A stretch of 64,000 nt of DNA from Porphyromonas sp. oral taxon 275 (GTDB lineage: Bacteria; Bacteroidota; Bacteroidia; Bacteroidales; Porphyromonadaceae), in assembly GCF_018127745.1 (NCBI RefSeq), contig NZ_CP072333.1, positions 1,488,001 through 1,552,000 on the forward strand, given 5' to 3'. The position numbers were made by a program, and so were the translations under genes. Below, piece after piece: positions 48,801 through 57,073 of the stretch (its first letter is position 1; each line of letters begins with the position of its first letter). The notes below the pieces were generated by a model. It saw only the letters and a program-made list of their open reading frames with translations. It was not told the DNA's origin and searched no databases.

Positions 48801-51800
48801 CTAGAAGATGTACTTCAGACCGACCTGAGCACGCCAGCGAGAGTTGATGTCGCTGTAGCTCCAGGGCTGCTTGGTAGCGTGGTTGAACTCGTAGCTCCCG
48901 TCACGCAGCACGGTGATCGGCGTGATGCTGCTGTAGTTCACGTAGGGCTCCATACCCCAGCCGCGGTTCAGCAGGTTCGTCAGGTTGATGACGTCGGCGT
49001 TGAGCTGCAGCGTGTGACGGCGGCCGCCTACGTTGACGAAGAAGTCCTGAGCGAAGTGCAGGTCCACCTTGTGGATGAAGGGCGCGACGAAGGCATTACG
49101 AGGTGCGATGCGACCTACGTACTGAGCGATGTCGGGATTCTCCTTGAGGAAGGTAGCGTAGTCCATCGCGGAGCGCGAGCTGGAGGCCATCGTCGAGGGG
49201 AGGTAGGCTAGGTCGTTGCTCGTACCATCGCCGTTGATGTCGCCATTGTAGAGGATGGAGTAGCGAGGACCCGACTGGCCGTTGTAGATGAGGCCGATCG
49301 TGGTAGCGAAGTGCTTGGCGTACTCGACGCGGTAGTTGAGCTGGGCGATCAGGCGGTGGCGAAGGTCGAAGCTGGAGTAGCTGACTTCGTCGGCGTTGAT
49401 ATCGTTCGAGTAGTTGAACTTCCAGTTCGACTCAGCCTGGCTGGAGAGCCCGTCATTGCCGACGACAGCCGCACCGTAGGTATAGGCTACCGAGGCATCG
49501 AGGCCGTGACCGAAGTCCTTGCTCAGCGTGGCGGTGAAGTTATAGGTGTAGCCCTTATTCGAGTTCTCTATCATGATGACGGAGGAATAGAGCTTGTCGT
49601 CGCGACGCGTATAGGTGGGACGCACCTGGCCAGGAGCGTGGGTGATCGCCTTGCCTGGGCTGAGGGCAAGGTTGCGGTAGCGGATGTTGTTCAGGTTCTT
49701 GGTGAACATCCCCTCGATGGAGGCCTTGACGCCCCAGGGAAGGTTAGCCTCGAAGGCCAGGTTGGTACGCCATACCTGAGGGTAGGTGAAGTTCTTGGCC
49801 ACGAGGTCTACCTCAGTGGAGCCAGGGACGAAGTTAGCGTTGCTCTGGGCGCTACGTGGGTCAGCGCTGAAGCGGACGGAGCCGAGCGTCTTGTTGTTGC
49901 CCTCGTAGAGCGAGGTGCGCTCGACCTCGATGCCCGAGTTGGAGAAGCTATTGGAGATCCATACGAAGGGCACGCGACCGGTGAAGACACCCGTACCCCC
50001 GCGGATCGTGTAGCGGCGGTCCTCATCTACCGAGTAGCGGAAGCCGAAGCGGGGAGAGAAGAGGGGCTTGATGCCGGGGAGGTAGTGGTTGGTCACTTCG
50101 TACTCGCGAGCGATGTCGCCGCTATTGAACTTCTTGTTCTCCGTAGGACGGTCGAGGAAGAAGGGAGCATCGACACGCAGACCGTAGGTCAGACGCAGCT
50201 GGTCGTTGACCTTCCAGTCGTCCTGCGCGTAGAGGCTGACCTGGCCAGCGTGGAACTGAGGCGACCAGAGGGGAGTACCCGTCACTGCGGTGTTGACGCG
50301 GGAGAGGTTGTAGGTCGAGGGACCCACTTCACCAGCCGTGCCGATGGTCATGAAGTCCACGAGCCCAGGCTGTACGATGGGCTTACCTCCAGCAGGGTTG
50401 GGGACCTCACGGTTGCGGTACTCGTAGGTGCCGTAGAGGTTATTGATGAAGAGGTTGCGCATACGGAAGAACTCGTTATGCGTACCGAAGGTGAAGGTGT
50501 GGTTCCCAGCGTTCAGCGTAAGGTTGTCCGTCAGGGAGAAGATGTCCTGATCCAGCTCATTGGCCCCTGAGAAGGGATCGGTACCCGCGAAGATGCGGCG
50601 GCCACCACCGAGGTTGATCGTCACCGAGGGGAAGGGCTTCCCGGGGAAGCTGCGCTTGTCGCGGATACCGCTGTAGCTAGCACGCAGCTCGTTGGAGACG
50701 GTGCTGGAGAGGCGGGAGTTGAGCTCAGCGACGAAGGTGTTGGTGACGCTACGCTTGGTGTAACCGTAGTTACTGAACTTGAGTTGCGTGGCGCTATTGC
50801 TGAAGACGTAGGGCTTGTCATCGATGTGGCTGTAGCGCAGGGTAAGGTGGTGGGCCTGGTTGATGTTCCAGTCCAGACGCAGCAGCCCCTTGTAGGTCTC
50901 CTCGGGGATGTCCTGTGCCTTGTAGCCACCAGCGTCGTAGCCGAGCTCCTGGAGCTTCTTGGCTACCTGCTCAGCCTCCTCGACGGTGATGCGGGAGAGG
51001 CCATCGCCAGGGATGAAGGTAGCGGGTGTGACCTTCTTGACATACTCAGCGTTGGCGAAGAAGAAGAGCTTGTCCTTAATGATGGGCCCGCCGAGGGTGA
51101 AGCCGACGGTGTTCTCATACTGCTTGGACAGCTTGGTGCGCTTAGCGACATCCTTACCTGCCGTCGATCCGTAGAAGTCCTGATTATGGTAGAAGTCATA
51201 GACCGAGCCGTGCAGGGTGTTGGTCCCAGACTTGGTGATGGCGTTCATGCCGCCACCCGTGAAGCCCGACTGACGGACGTCGAAGGGAGCGATGACGACC
51301 TGCAGGGCATCGATGGCCTCGATGGAGATAGCGTTCTTGCCGCTCTGCCCGAGCCCGAAGACGTCGTTGTTGACGGCACCGTCGATCTGGAAGCTATTGA
51401 AGCGGCTGTTGGCGCCAGCGAAGGAGCCGTTACCGTTGGACTGCGGCGTGAGCTTGGCGATGTCCATGATGCTGCGCGATACGGTAGGCACGCGCTCGAT
51501 GTTGCGGCGGGAGAAGCTCGTCCCAGCGCCCGTCTTCTGGAGGTTGAAGGCACTGCCCTTCTTCCCCGTGACGACGACCTCGGTGATCTGCGTCGCGCCG
51601 TCCTTCAGCTTGACATTGATGGTCTCGGTCTCGCCGAGCGCCAGGCTGATGTTGTTGAGGGTAAGGGCATCGTAGCCGATGTAGGAGATGGTGATGCTGT
51701 AGGGGCCTCCAGGGCGCATCCCGACGATGCTGTAGTTCCCCTTGGCGTTGGTCACGGCGCCATAGGTCGTCCCCGAGGGGAGGTGCTTGGCGACGACGCT

Positions 51801-51938
51801 TGCGCCGATGAGGTGTTCCTTAGAGGCCTGATCTATGACCGTACCCGTGAGGGCCGAGGTCGTCACCTGCGCCCAGAGGCTGGACGAGGCAAGGCAGATC
51901 ATCGCCAGGGCGAAGAGACGAAGTAGAGACTTCTTCAT
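48801..51938 (-). CDS. Oar-like TonB-dependent outer-membrane receptor
   Basis: A 1045-residue protein with a signal peptide (LLRLFALAMICLASSSLWAQ). A CarboxypepD-regulatory-like domain follows (LTGTVIDQASKEHLIGASVVAKH, TNAKGNYSIVGMRPGGPY), then a plug (TEVVVTGKKGSAFNLQKTGAG, SRSIMDIAKLTPQ, FQIDGAVNND) and a beta-barrel with an Oar-type arrangement, ending VGLKYIF with a terminal aromatic. It probably imports a large ligand or acts in surface processes. It is monocistronic, between a terminator and the rpsP terminator. Ligand unknown. Confidence 0.92.
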   Translation of the reverse strand: MKKSLLRLFALAMICLASSSLWAQVTTSALTGTVIDQASKEHLIGASVVAKHLPSGTTYGAVTNAKGNYSIVGMRPGGPYSITISYIGYDALTLNNISLALGETETINVKLKDGATQITEVVVTGKKGSAFNLQKTGAGTSFSRRNIERVPTVSRSIMDIAKLTPQSNGNGSFAGANSRFNSFQIDGAVNNDVFGLGQSGKNAISIEAIDALQVVIAPFDVRQSGFTGGGMNAITKSGTNTLHGSVYDFYHNQDFYGSTAGKDVAKRTKLSKQYENTVGFTLGGPIIKDKLFFFANAEYVKKVTPATFIPGDGLSRITVEEAEQVAKKLQELGYDAGGYKAQDIPEETYKGLLRLDWNINQAHHLTLRYSHIDDKPYVFSNSATQLKFSNYGYTKRSVTNTFVAELNSRLSSTVSNELRASYSGIRDKRSFPGKPFPSVTINLGGGRRIFAGTDPFSGANELDQDIFSLTDNLTLNAGNHTFTFGTHNEFFRMRNLFINNLYGTYEYRNREVPNPAGGKPIVQPGLVDFMTIGTAGEVGPSTYNLSRVNTAVTGTPLWSPQFHAGQVSLYAQDDWKVNDQLRLTYGLRVDAPFFLDRPTENKKFNSGDIAREYEVTNHYLPGIKPLFSPRFGFRYSVDEDRRYTIRGGTGVFTGRVPFVWISNSFSNSGIEVERTSLYEGNNKTLGSVRFSADPRSAQSNANFVPGSTEVDLVAKNFTYPQVWRTNLAFEANLPWGVKASIEGMFTKNLNNIRYRNLALSPGKAITHAPGQVRPTYTRRDDKLYSSVIMIENSNKGYTYNFTATLSKDFGHGLDASVAYTYGAAVVGNDGLSSQAESNWKFNYSNDINADEVSYSSFDLRHRLIAQLNYRVEYAKHFATTIGLIYNGQSGPRYSILYNGDINGDGTSNDLAYLPSTMASSSRSAMDYATFLKENPDIAQYVGRIAPRNAFVAPFIHKVDLHFAQDFFVNVGGRRHTLQLNADVINLTNLLNRGWGMEPYVNYSSITPITVLRDGSYEFNHATKQPWSYSDINSRWRAQVGLKYIF

Positions 51939-52086
51939 ACGCTTGCTTTTGTGAAGTGGTGAGAGGTAAATTAGATGGTAGTAGCTGCGCGCTCGCAGCC
52001 TCGTGGTACTGTGGACGATGCGTCCTAGTCACTAGGAGTCATCGCCTGAGCCCCCGCCCTAGGACTAGAGGGGGGATAAGTAAAAT

Positions 52087-52136
52087 ACGGATACCCACAC
52101 TCGTCTCCTAGTGGGGGCGAAGGTGTGGGTATCCGT
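52087..52136 (-). terminator. Terminator of rpsP
   Basis: ACGGATACCCACAC at 52087-52100 pairs with GTGTGGGTATCCGT at 52123-52136. On the minus strand it is followed by ATTTTACTT. It lies 43 bp past the rpsP stop codon. Confidence 0.85.
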
Positions 52137-52178
52137 CATATTAGATCGAGTACATCTCCGTGGAGCGTGAGGTCTCGA

Positions 52179-52724
52179 TTATTCTGCGCTTGCTTCTTCC
52201 TGTGCGGGTGCTTCTTCCTGTGCGGGTTCAGCCTCTGCCTCGGCAGCAGCCTTAGCCTCAGCCTCAGCCTGCTTCTTAGCAGCTACAGCAGCAGCCTTAG
52301 CCTTGTTGGCAGCCTGCTCTGCCTCGAGGGCAGCCTTAGCAGCGTTCTCCTTGTTCTTAGCCAGGCTAGCCTTGACATCGCTCAGCTGGCCGTCCTTCTT
52401 AGCCTTCCAAGCCTCGAACTTAGCCTCTGCTGCTGCTTCGTCGAAGGCACCCTTCTGTACGCCGCCCTGGAGGTGCTTCTTCAGCAGGACGCCTTCGTGG
52501 GAAAGGATGCTACGAGCGGTGTCGGTGGGCTGTGCCCCCGTGTTGAGCCAATACAAAGCGCGCTCGAAGTTCAAATCTACTGTGGCAGGATTGGTGTTGG
52601 GGTTGTAGGTACCAATCTTCTCAATAAACTTGCCATCTCGTGGCGCTCTACTGTCTGCGACGACGATCTTGTAGAAGGCGTAAGCCTTACGACCGTGGCG
52701 CTGCAATCTAATCTTAGTTGCCAT
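52179..52724 (-). CDS. rpsP: 30S ribosomal protein S16 with long alanine-rich C-terminal extension
   Basis: Residues 1 to ~85 are a normal S16 ([54 protein letters not shown]). A further ~95 residues are Ala/Glu/Lys-rich and helical, ending with two copies of [16 protein letters not shown] sequence. The total of 181 residues is twice the usual length; extended S16 is known in Porphyromonas and related Bacteroidota. S16 stabilises the 30S body; the extension's role is unknown. It is monocistronic with its own terminator. Confidence 0.96.
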   Translation of the reverse strand: MATKIRLQRHGRKAYAFYKIVVADSRAPRDGKFIEKIGTYNPNTNPATVDLNFERALYWLNTGAQPTDTARSILSHEGVLLKKHLQGGVQKGAFDEAAAEAKFEAWKAKKDGQLSDVKASLAKNKENAAKAALEAEQAANKAKAAAVAAKKQAEAEAKAAAEAEAEPAQEEAPAQEEASAE

Positions 52725-52772
52725 TTAGTTGAATCTAGGTTAGTAACTCTTGCTTACTTGCATTAGTCGCCG

Positions 52773-52780
52773 CAAAGATA
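52773..52780 (-). promoter_or_regulatory. -7 box of rpsP
   Basis: CAAAGATA reads TATCTTTG on the minus strand, a TAnnTTTG box 49 bp before the rpsP start. The -33 box is not clear. Confidence 0.55.
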
Positions 52781-52904
52781 CTCCAAATACTGGAGATAGC
52801 AATACTCCCGTAGGGATGTGCCGAAGGTAGGGAAGTCCAAGCCCCCTTACGGTGGGGGACTGGGGAGGGACAAGGGGCGGCGCAGCGCGTGCCTAAGGGG
52901 AGCC

Positions 52905-52998
52905 GTCCTGAGGGATATCAGTCAGGAGGCTGAGGGACGTCCATAAAGCGTGTGAGGGATACCGGTCAGCGCGGCTGACTGGTATCCCTCACAGAGCG
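52905..52998. repeat. ~22-bp-period array (copy 2) ending in a 20-bp hairpin
   Basis: Units include CCTGAGGGATATCAGTCAGG and GCTGAGGGACGTCC, then a 20-bp stem at 52951-52970 paired with 52974-52993 (19/20) around a GCG loop. It lies just past the DUF4876-like gene's stop on the minus strand, so it may also end that operon. The 52781-52904 stretch holds no gene. Confidence 0.82.
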
Positions 52999-53036
52999 GG
53001 GTGCTAGGTCGAGGCTAGCGCCCCCGAGGCTAAGGA

Positions 53037-54158
53037 CTAGCGGATGACCTTGCCCTGGCTGTCCTTATTGGAGCGCGAGGCGACCTTGATCTCGAAGTCC
53101 GAGGTCGTATTGTCGTCGTCGACGAACTTACGCCCGTCCCAGCGACGCGACAGCGCTAGACCCGAGATACGGGGGTACTCGTTCTTCGGCGTATTGCGCG
53201 AGGCGACCTCCGTGACGGCGTTGTAGCCGCGGTCCAGCTTGGTGGGACGCATCTGGTAGAGGCGTTTGGGGCAGATGGTGATGCAGTCGATGACGTGGCT
53301 GAAGGGCACCTCGATGACGTAGAAGTCGGCGAAGCTGCTGCTAGTAACGGTGATGTAGTGCAGGTAGCCGCGGTGTCCCTTGCTGTCCTTGTGGTTCTTG
53401 GCAAAGTCCTCCTTCGTCCACGGCAGACGGATCAGCGCCAGCCCGCTACGCTCGGAGACGTCGTGGAAGTTGTAGGCGGGGGCGAGCTTGCCGTAGCTAT
53501 CCGTGTAGGTGTAGATGGCCTCGAGGTCGGGCACCTTGGGGTTGTTCTTGCCCTTGGCATCATTGGAGAGGAAGGCGGCATTGGTCCACTCGTAGTCGGC
53601 CTTACTTAGGTCGAGGAAGGCCTCGTAGCCGTGGTACTCCTTGATATCGAAGGGCTCATCGGGCTCGTCCTTGGAGGCTTCCTCGAGCTCGCGGACATAG
53701 TTCGCCTTGTGGTCGATGGCGTACTTGGCGATGACGACCTCCTGCTTAGGCTGGATGGGATGATCCTTGCCCGTGCCAGGGAAGCACATCATGCTCCCGA
53801 CGCCGTAGTACTGGTTGACGAAGTTGTCCTTGGGGGCGAACTGCAGGCTCGTCGAGGGGTCGATGGCATTGGAGCAGAGGGCCAGCCCGTCGAGGTACTT
53901 GACCTCGTCGGTGGGGTTGTAGATGACGATGTACTGATCGTCGTCGTACATCTGCTTGGGAGAGAGGTAGCCGTACTTCTTGGAGTCGCGCTGCCAGTAG
54001 TGCCCGATGTAGAAGACCTCCTTGATGATGAGGTGGTCGACACGGCTGCGGGCGTTGGATTGCTTCTTGGGCATCCCGTTGCGGGTACAGCTGCTGAGCC
54101 CTGACACGAGGGCGATCAGCAGGTAGAGGCCGTAGCGGGATAGGCTATGCTTGGTCAT
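53037..54158 (-). CDS. DUF4876-like surface lipoprotein
   Basis: A 373-residue protein with a lipoprotein signal (LLIALVSGLSSC). Features recalled from DUF4876 are LIIKEVFYIGHYW, YDDDQYIVIYNPTDEVKYLDGLALCSN, GSMMCFPGTGKDHPIQPKQEVVIAKYAIDH and the final ISGLALSRRWDGRKFVDDDNTTSDFE. It is the last gene of a leftward operon led by a TonB receptor. DUF4876 proteins in Bacteroidota commonly accompany such receptors; the ligand is not known. Confidence 0.85.
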   Translation of the reverse strand: MTKHSLSRYGLYLLIALVSGLSSCTRNGMPKKQSNARSRVDHLIIKEVFYIGHYWQRDSKKYGYLSPKQMYDDDQYIVIYNPTDEVKYLDGLALCSNAIDPSTSLQFAPKDNFVNQYYGVGSMMCFPGTGKDHPIQPKQEVVIAKYAIDHKANYVRELEEASKDEPDEPFDIKEYHGYEAFLDLSKADYEWTNAAFLSNDAKGKNNPKVPDLEAIYTYTDSYGKLAPAYNFHDVSERSGLALIRLPWTKEDFAKNHKDSKGHRGYLHYITVTSSSFADFYVIEVPFSHVIDCITICPKRLYQMRPTKLDRGYNAVTEVASRNTPKNEYPRISGLALSRRWDGRKFVDDDNTTSDFEIKVASRSNKDSQGKVIR

Positions 54159-54182
54159 ATATATACGGTGTTAGGGAGCTGT

Positions 54183-55592
54183 CTAGAGGAACCAGTTGCC
54201 GAGGCCTGAGCCACCGCCCACGCCATGGGTCTGCACATTCTGCGCCGCCTCGAGGGCCTCCTCCGAGCGCAGGCCGATCTCCTGCCCGAGGAAGTAGTAG
54301 AAGGGGTCGTTGGGGTCGATCGTCGTCGGGTCGGTGTCGAAGCTGCTGCAGAAGACCTTGATCGGGATATTGAAGCGCAGCACATCCTTCCACTGCGAGT
54401 CTGCGCCGTACTCCTTAGCCTCGTCCGGGTTGTGTGCGTCGGCGCAGATGAACTTGCTGAGGAACTGGTAGGTCGAGTGGCGGCTGAGGTAGGTGTCGCG
54501 TGGGATGAGCGCCTTCTTACCCTTGGGACACTTCATCACACGCACGGAGAGGTAGAAGCGCGGCAGGAGATAGGTGGGGCGCGTGTAGCGTCCGCCCTGC
54601 CCCGTCGTGGGGTCTACGCGGCGCGTGATCTCCAGCGGCCAGTCGCGGTGGGCGCGGTCGCTCTCGTCGGCCTCGATGTCGAAGTTGAAGTGTCCCTTCA
54701 GCCCGACGCGGTCCTGGTCGTAGGGGCCTACCGCCCAGTTGGCATCGTCCTTGGTCAGCGGCGGTAGGAGGCGCTGGTTGAAGAGCTCGCGCACGCCGTC
54801 GCCCATGGCGTCATGCACCCAGGTATCGCGGTAGGTGTACTGGAAGATGCTGGGGGTCAGCTTCGCCCGATCCTGCCAGGTGGACTTACCCGCGAAGGTG
54901 GGTGAGGGGATAGGCTTAGGGTCGATCGTGCCGCCCTTGACCCACTCGCCGAACTGGTCACGGCCAGGGCGCCAGGTGCCACGCACGTCCATCACCTCGT
55001 AGGGCTGCCCCTTGTCGTCGACCTCACTGACGGTGAAGAAGATCTGGTATTGGTCGGACTGCTCGAGGATACGGTCGTTCATCAGGCGCCCCTCCTTATC
55101 GAAGAAGTAGAGGACGATCCCCCAGCGCTTGAGCTTCCCACCTATGATGCGGATGTAGTCGGGGCCTTGCTTGCCCTCGTTCTGCTCAAGGTAGGTGACG
55201 GTGCTATTGCGCTGGATATCGACCCGAGGCCAAGGCCCCATGCCGTTGTGGATGATGGCGAACTCCTCCTGACGCCAAGGGGCGTTGTGGTAGACGAAGT
55301 TGCCGTGCACCATCCCTTCGCTGCCGTGGGAGTGGCCTTCCTTGAACATGACCAGGCAGGTCGCCCAGTCCTTGAAGGCGCCCTCAGGGTCGGGATTCTG
55401 CAGCGGCTCGCTGACCTTGACCTTCAGCAGGCTATCGACGTAGCGGTCGGCGCCGCTGTGCGGGACGGCCTTAGCATTGAGGGGGCTGTCCTCGTAGTCC
55501 ACATGGACGTTGCCGAAGACGAAGCTATCGCAGGACGTGAGGAGGCTACAGAGCCCCAGCAACGCCAGCGCGGATAGAAGTATTCTATTCAT
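54183..55592 (-). CDS. Lipoprotein of the TonB operon (paralogue 2)
   Basis: A 469-residue lipoprotein (LALLGLCSLLTSC lipobox). It shares with the preceding gene product the pattern KLTPSIFQYTYRDT (KLTPELFTYEYRDT there) and DRVGLKGHFNFD (DRLGFKGVMQF there), so the two are distant paralogues. No named family is recognised. It lies 24 bp before the DUF4876-like gene and 36 bp after the upstream lipoprotein, in one operon. A surface ligand-binding role beside the receptor is inferred. Confidence 0.75.
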   Translation of the reverse strand: MNRILLSALALLGLCSLLTSCDSFVFGNVHVDYEDSPLNAKAVPHSGADRYVDSLLKVKVSEPLQNPDPEGAFKDWATCLVMFKEGHSHGSEGMVHGNFVYHNAPWRQEEFAIIHNGMGPWPRVDIQRNSTVTYLEQNEGKQGPDYIRIIGGKLKRWGIVLYFFDKEGRLMNDRILEQSDQYQIFFTVSEVDDKGQPYEVMDVRGTWRPGRDQFGEWVKGGTIDPKPIPSPTFAGKSTWQDRAKLTPSIFQYTYRDTWVHDAMGDGVRELFNQRLLPPLTKDDANWAVGPYDQDRVGLKGHFNFDIEADESDRAHRDWPLEITRRVDPTTGQGGRYTRPTYLLPRFYLSVRVMKCPKGKKALIPRDTYLSRHSTYQFLSKFICADAHNPDEAKEYGADSQWKDVLRFNIPIKVFCSSFDTDPTTIDPNDPFYYFLGQEIGLRSEEALEAAQNVQTHGVGGGSGLGNWFL

Positions 55593-55628
55593 CTGATCTT
55601 CTCGGTATAGTGGGTGGAGGGGGTGTGA

Positions 55629-57071
55629 CTACATGAGTACCACATTGTGCCGGTACTGCTGGAGGTAGCTCGCGGGCGAGGAGAGGAGCTGCCAGAGCTT
55701 CGTCTTGTCGACCTGAGGGTAGTAGCGCTTGACCGACTCGTAGCACTTCTCGGCTCCGTCCTTGGCGTCGGCGATCACGCGGATAGGCAGGGGGTAGTCG
55801 ATGTCGAAGCTATCCCAGCCCGGCTGCAGCTGGTTGAAGTCCCAGAGGTAGCCCTCGTTGGAGTTAGCCACGTTGCCGTACTTGGCGGGCTTCTCCGTCT
55901 CGCCGACGATGCGGGACACCTTATTCTGGATATGGCAGATACGTACCTGGAGCTGGAAGGCTAGGTTAGCCTTGCGGAACTGCATGACGCCCTTGAAGCC
56001 GAGGCGGTCGCGGGGAGTCCCCACGTCGAGGCTACGGCTCTGGCGCAGGAAGCCCACCGTCTCGCCATAGCGCTGGCGTGGGGCGTCCGTGTCTGGGTCT
56101 ACGAAGTCATCGCTGTAGCTGTCGGTAAAGGTCTTACCCAGCTCCTCCTCTACGGGGTCCGTGTCGCGGTACTCATAGGTGAAGAGCTCGGGGGTGAGCT
56201 TCCCCAGCGTCTGTAGGTCGATGCCCTTATAGAGGCGGTAGCTCTTGCCGTCCTTGGCCGTGTAGGGCTCGGCATACTCGGGCTTGCCCGAGACCTCGAT
56301 AGAGCGCCAGGCGAGCTCCTGGCTGTAGGGGACGAGGTTGCCACCTAGGGTGTAGTTCTCTGGGGCAAAGATGTTGCTGGTGGAGAACTTAGAGGCGAGC
56401 TCGGCCTTACCCCCCTTGTCGCGGAAGGTATAGCGGTCGTAGTACAGGGGCTGATCCCCGAGCGTGCGGGGGTAGGCTAGGTAGGTGGCCTTGCGCGTCT
56501 CGGTCTTGCCGCCCGAGGTGAAGGCTTGGTTCAGCGAGCTATTACCTATGCCGAAGAAGTGCTGATGCACCAGCAGCGTGGCGTTATCCTCGTCTGGGAT
56601 GGGATAGCCCTCCTTGCTGCGCTTGAAGGGATAGCCTGAGAACTGGTGGTTGATCAGCATCCCATTCTGGTCGTAGTACTTGAGCTCGAGGCCGTAGTAG
56701 AGGTTATCGGAGACGACGACGTCGAAGTGGTCACGCTCCGAGACGATGGTCATCTGTCCCTCATCGTCCTTGGCGATGTCGATCTCCTGCATCAGCGGGA
56801 TGTTGTGCCCGTCGCCTACCACGTGGTAGCTGGCGTAGGTCTGGACCTGCTCGCTGCCGTCGGGGCCGACGCCGATCGTGGCGCCCTTGACCGCTACGCG
56901 CAGGATGGCATGGATGGCATAGATCTGCTCGTGGCCCTTGACATCACGCTCGATGGAGGAGGCGGGTGCCTGGATGAGGCCCTTGAAGAACTCATCCACG
57001 CGGTCCTCCGAGCAGCTCGTCAGCAGCAGTGCCCCGAGGGCGAGGAGCGATCCGTAGAGTGTCTTATTCAT
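55629..57071 (-). CDS. Lipoprotein of the TonB operon (paralogue 1)
   Basis: A 480-residue lipoprotein (LLALGALLLTSC lipobox). Distinct segments are YHVVGDGHNIPLMQEIDI, LVHQHFFGIGNSSLNQAF and KLTPELFTYEYRDT. Its His-containing LVHQHFFG and the order TonB receptor-lipoprotein recall metal or haem uptake pairs, but no HmuY-type signature is seen. It starts 2 bp after the receptor's stop codon, so they are translationally linked. Substrate is unknown. Confidence 0.75.
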   Translation of the reverse strand: MNKTLYGSLLALGALLLTSCSEDRVDEFFKGLIQAPASSIERDVKGHEQIYAIHAILRVAVKGATIGVGPDGSEQVQTYASYHVVGDGHNIPLMQEIDIAKDDEGQMTIVSERDHFDVVVSDNLYYGLELKYYDQNGMLINHQFSGYPFKRSKEGYPIPDEDNATLLVHQHFFGIGNSSLNQAFTSGGKTETRKATYLAYPRTLGDQPLYYDRYTFRDKGGKAELASKFSTSNIFAPENYTLGGNLVPYSQELAWRSIEVSGKPEYAEPYTAKDGKSYRLYKGIDLQTLGKLTPELFTYEYRDTDPVEEELGKTFTDSYSDDFVDPDTDAPRQRYGETVGFLRQSRSLDVGTPRDRLGFKGVMQFRKANLAFQLQVRICHIQNKVSRIVGETEKPAKYGNVANSNEGYLWDFNQLQPGWDSFDIDYPLPIRVIADAKDGAEKCYESVKRYYPQVDKTKLWQLLSSPASYLQQYRHNVVLM

Positions 57072-57073
57072 AT

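Noticed and set aside
49311..51926. Two long plus-strand frames opposite the Oar-like receptor
   Set aside because: They mirror the receptor gene, are rich in Val/Glu/Asp/Arg from the GC bias, and have no recognisable domain. The receptor on the minus strand has a signal peptide, plug and barrel.
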